NCBI RefSeq assembly: GCF_004364575.1
Contig: NZ_SOAG01000008.1
Coordinates: 1-64,000 of the forward strand
Length of the DNA: 64,000 nucleotides
Direction: 5' to 3'
From: Myroides indicus
Lineage (GTDB): Bacteria; Bacteroidota; Bacteroidia; Flavobacteriales; Flavobacteriaceae
Numbering within the stretch: position 1 is the first letter of the stretch; every line of letters begins with the position of its first letter. Below the pieces are notes generated by a model. That model saw only the letters and a list, made by a program, of their open reading frames with translations. It was not told the DNA's origin and did not search any database. Both the position numbers and the translations under genes were made by a program. Below, in pieces: positions 61,743-64,000 of the stretch.

Positions 61743-63083
61743 TCACGTCACTTTTATAGCGTGGTAAAGCTCTAATGCCTTACCATCAGTCAGCATGGAA
61801 ACAAAGTGGCAGATACTCATCAATCGTTCATACATACTTTCCTGATTAGTTATAAAGCGCTCAGGCAGCATTTTCAATATCAATCTATCATAATGGTTCG
61901 TTTCTCCATAAAATTGGTTGTTGGATGCTGTAATAAAGTTTTCGAGCAGAGTATGAATTACCTGATAGCCTATAATTTCTTTTTCTATCACTTCTTTGCT
62001 TTGATACACATTATTAATGCTTACTGTCAAAATATCTTTCATCTGTGCGATGTACGAGCATTTTTCAGTTAAAGCAAACGGATAATCTCCTGCCAATATT
62101 TTTTCTTCATTTTCCAAAAACAAACGCGTTACATCTGCAATCAAACTTCCTATTGCTAAAGCTCTCAAATAGCTTACTCTGTCTTCTTTTGAGGTAAGCT
62201 GTGCGTATTTTTGGCTATTAATGCTATTCTGAACTATTTTTATCAAAAACTCCAATGCATGTTCTTCCGGAATCCACCCCAGATTTATGCCGTCTTCAAA
62301 ATCGATGATGGTATAGCAAATATCATCGGCAGCTTCTACCAAATAGGCTAATGGATGACGGTAAAAAGCCGTTTCAATACGATCGGTCTTCATAATCATT
62401 CCCAGTTCTGAAGCTATATCAATAAATGCTTCCTTATCACTTTGAAAAAAACCGAACTTTTTATCAGAAATATCGCGAGTAGGCTTTTTAGGTAAACTTT
62501 CTTTGGGGTATTTCATGAAGGCACCCAACGTCGCGTACGATATACGCAAACCTCCCTCAATTCCCGGACGGTTTTTTGTAAGTACTGAAAAACCATTGGC
62601 ATTCCCTTCAAAATCAATCAAATCCTGCCATTCTTTTTCACATACAAACTCCTTATAAACAACACCTTTACCTCTACTAAAAAAATCGCCGATTGCTTTT
62701 TCTCCCGAATGTCCAAATGGCGGATTTCCTATATCGTGCGCCAATGAGGCAGCTGCTACAATTGCCCCGAAGTCATTTACAGTATAACCATACTCTTCTG
62801 CCAGATTAGGATATTTTTGAAGAATTTTTTCGCCAACGTTGCGTCCCAACGATCTGCCGACAACAGAAACTTCTAAACTATGAGTCAATCGGGTGTGTAC
62901 AAAGTCAGTTTTGGACAAAGGGATTACTTGTGTTTTGTCTTGGAGACTTCTGAATGGAGACGAAAAAATAATCCGATCGTAATCTACTTCAAAACCTATT
63001 CTTGTCTGACTTTCGTCTAATCTATTTCGCACAAAGGTGTCGCCATATTTTTTTAACGACAGCAACTTTTCCCATTTCATCAT
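61743..63083 (-). CDS. dgt: Deoxyguanosinetriphosphate triphosphohydrolase (dGTPase)
   Basis: A 446-residue HD-domain hydrolase releasing triphosphate from dGTP. Metal-binding H68 (TRLTHSLEV), H116-D117 (SLAHDIGNPPFGHSG) with H125, and the later Asp in EAADDICYTIIDFEDGI. Length fits type-1 dGTPases. The start at 63083 (MMKWEK) has a second Met in place at 63080. It is eleven bases downstream of the AAA+ ATPase gene and probably cotranscribed. It may influence dNTP pools and has a known antiphage role in some bacteria; not shown here. Confidence 0.9.
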   Translation of the reverse strand: MMKWEKLLSLKKYGDTFVRNRLDESQTRIGFEVDYDRIIFSSPFRSLQDKTQVIPLSKTDFVHTRLTHSLEVSVVGRSLGRNVGEKILQKYPNLAEEYGYTVNDFGAIVAAASLAHDIGNPPFGHSGEKAIGDFFSRGKGVVYKEFVCEKEWQDLIDFEGNANGFSVLTKNRPGIEGGLRISYATLGAFMKYPKESLPKKPTRDISDKKFGFFQSDKEAFIDIASELGMIMKTDRIETAFYRHPLAYLVEAADDICYTIIDFEDGINLGWIPEEHALEFLIKIVQNSINSQKYAQLTSKEDRVSYLRALAIGSLIADVTRLFLENEEKILAGDYPFALTEKCSYIAQMKDILTVSINNVYQSKEVIEKEIIGYQVIHTLLENFITASNNQFYGETNHYDRLILKMLPERFITNQESMYERLMSICHFVSMLTDGKALELYHAIKVT

Positions 63084-63094
63084 ATGTTTTTATT

Positions 63095-63799
63095 TTATTG
63101 TTCTAAAACTTCCTGGCTTTTTATAATATTTTCTTTCACTGTTCTGTAAATATGATTTTTTACTTCGGCATAAGACACATCATATATTCTGGTAATTTCC
63201 GTATACTGTTTCGGATACTTTGCCAGCATTTTGTCATAATAAAAATCTAAGTCTTCTTTCTGTGGCAAAGTGTACTCTAACCGTATTTCAAAGCGTCTGA
63301 TTAAAGCTTCGTCAATCATGTGAATTTGATTGGTAGCAGCTATCAACACAGACTTCTGAGGAAAATTGTCTATCAGCTGTAAGATGGCATTTACCACTCT
63401 CTTCATTTCGCTGTTATCTTTATTGTCATAATCCCTGATTTGCCCGAGAGAATCAAACTCGTCAAAAAACAAAACAGCACTTTCATACTGAATTTCCTTA
63501 AAAAGGCTCTCAATATTTTTTGCTGTTTCACCCAGTTTAGAAGATACAATCGTAGCGAGATTTACAATAATAAGCTTTTTATCCAAATGTCTGGCTATAG
63601 CTTTGGCAGTCATCGTTTTTCCGCAGCCGGTTTTACCGTAAAGCAATAGTTTATTGCTGACCGGCAATTCATATTTTAACAAAATGTCGCGAAACTTATA
63701 TTCTTTTAGGAATTGTTCTATTTCTTTCGCAGCAGCAGGGTTAAACATCACATCTTCTAAGGAAACAGAAGTGCGATCAATATAATACAATGAACTCAT
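63095..63799 (-). CDS. Small AAA+ ATPase (SpoVK-like)
   Basis: A 234-residue single-domain AAA+ ATPase of the COG0464/SpoVK group. Walker A is GKTGCGKT (residues 55-62), Walker B LFFDEFD (D113-E114), sensor 1 AATNQ, and the arginine finger region EALIRRFEIRLEY. No extra domain, so it probably acts with a partner. dgt follows after 11 bases; no subtilisin-like or other usual partner is seen here. Function unknown. A -7 box at 63834-63841 lies upstream. Confidence 0.8.
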   Translation of the reverse strand: MSSLYYIDRTSVSLEDVMFNPAAAKEIEQFLKEYKFRDILLKYELPVSNKLLLYGKTGCGKTMTAKAIARHLDKKLIIVNLATIVSSKLGETAKNIESLFKEIQYESAVLFFDEFDSLGQIRDYDNKDNSEMKRVVNAILQLIDNFPQKSVLIAATNQIHMIDEALIRRFEIRLEYTLPQKEDLDFYYDKMLAKYPKQYTEITRIYDVSYAEVKNHIYRTVKENIIKSQEVLEQ

Positions 63800-63833
63800 T
63801 GCTTTTTTGAAAATTATTATATATTATTAAACA

Positions 63834-63841
63834 CAAATATA
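63834..63841 (-). promoter_or_regulatory. -7 box of the AAA+ ATPase-dgt pair
   Basis: TATATTTG on the minus strand, 34 bases before the start codon at 63799. Confidence 0.6.
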
Positions 63842-63897
63842 GTGCTAAAAACCGGGGTTCTTCCAATTCTAAAATGCAAAATAAAAGTTTCTAATGA

Positions 63898-64000
63898 TTA
63901 TCTTACCGGATACCCGTAGCGATTTGCTCCTTTGTTTCCGTCAAGATAAATCAGCAATCCAAAAGCCACTATATTGAGATACGGTATCAGCATGACTAAC
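63898..64000 (-). CDS. DUF805-type membrane protein, C-terminal end (runs off the window)
   Basis: The minus strand reads an open frame of 33 codons from the window edge to TAA at 63898-63900: LVMLIPYLNIVAFGLLIYLD followed by GNKGANRYGYPVR. The close of a membrane segment plus (L/F)-DG-KG-NRYG-dP is the usual end of DUF805 inner-membrane proteins. The rest lies beyond the edge; function of DUF805 is unknown. Confidence 0.65.
   Translation of the reverse strand, partial: LVMLIPYLNIVAFGLLIYLDGNKGANRYGYPVR

Noticed and set aside
63095..63799. AAA+ ATPase as part of a known ATPase-subtilisin or retron-type defence system
   Set aside because: No protease, reverse transcriptase or other known effector lies beside it; only dgt follows.
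1..64000. CRISPR array or tandem direct repeats
   Set aside because: No regularly spaced repeats of 20-40 bases and no cas genes were seen in the window.

Overview
The window is a piece of an AT-rich chromosome from a member of the Bacteroidota, almost certainly the family Flavobacteriaceae. The evidence is a gliding/type IX secretion lipoprotein GldD (54714-55289), a PorT/SprT-like barrel (37777-38475), Bacteroidota-specific families (DUF6089, DUF3078, DUF6624), a FolK-deoxynucleoside kinase fusion, and the almost complete absence of Shine-Dalgarno sequences. Many genes are instead preceded by the Bacteroidota promoter -7 box TAnnTTTG. I cannot name the genus with confidence.

Left edge (1-521): insertion-sequence debris. 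There is the N-terminal part of an IS982-family transposase leaving the window, a long imperfect hairpin beside it, and the last codons of an IS1182-type transposase. From 522 to 11 kb: an AsmA-like envelope protein, signal peptide peptidase SppA, the FolK-dNK fusion, a TrmH-type methyltransferase, a small membrane protein, MutS, tRNA-Gly and tRNA-Leu, and a tandem DUF1508 protein. From 11 to 19.5 kb, nearly all on the minus strand: tig, then clpP-clpX (protein folding and degradation); an operon of a FadL-type porin, an SGNH-hydrolase lipoprotein and a holin-like membrane protein; then pdxJ with an esterase.

From 19.5 to 28 kb is a plus-strand envelope-biogenesis run: CBS protein, nadK, DUF6089, uppS, bamA, two OmpH/Skp chaperones, murI. 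It joins undecaprenyl-lipid supply, outer-membrane protein folding and chaperoning, and peptidoglycan precursor synthesis. From 28 to 38.5 kb: a YiiX-like cysteine hydrolase, a thioredoxin-fold protein, a patatin lipase, pyrH-frr, a leucine dehydrogenase-type enzyme, a DUF6624 protein, asnS, rpoN, a degenerate PAP2 membrane protein and PorT. From 38.7 to 50.2 kb: dxs with DUF3078 (minus), tadA, then a giant alpha-2-macroglobulin lipoprotein followed by penicillin-binding protein 1C. From 50 to 64 kb: a GNAT acetyltransferase, RNase G, a 30-residue highly basic protein behind HU, mutY-ssb-gldD, an HMA lipoprotein, an M16 peptidase pair (one active, one not), rplU-rpmA, an unrecognised lipoprotein with internal repeats, dgt with an AAA+ ATPase, and the end of a DUF805 protein.

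Most of the window is core genome. The items most worth a second look are a 60-bp perfect palindrome at 17910-17969, the IS debris, an overlapping terminator and promoter between tig and clpP, a symmetric element over the tig promoter, the OmpH protein with a very long charged tail, the absence of gldE beside gldD, the tiny basic gene after HU, an orphan C-terminal gene fragment at 28099-28254 and the repeat lipoprotein at 60319-61647. I found no CRISPR array, prophage, integron or clearly assembled novel system.
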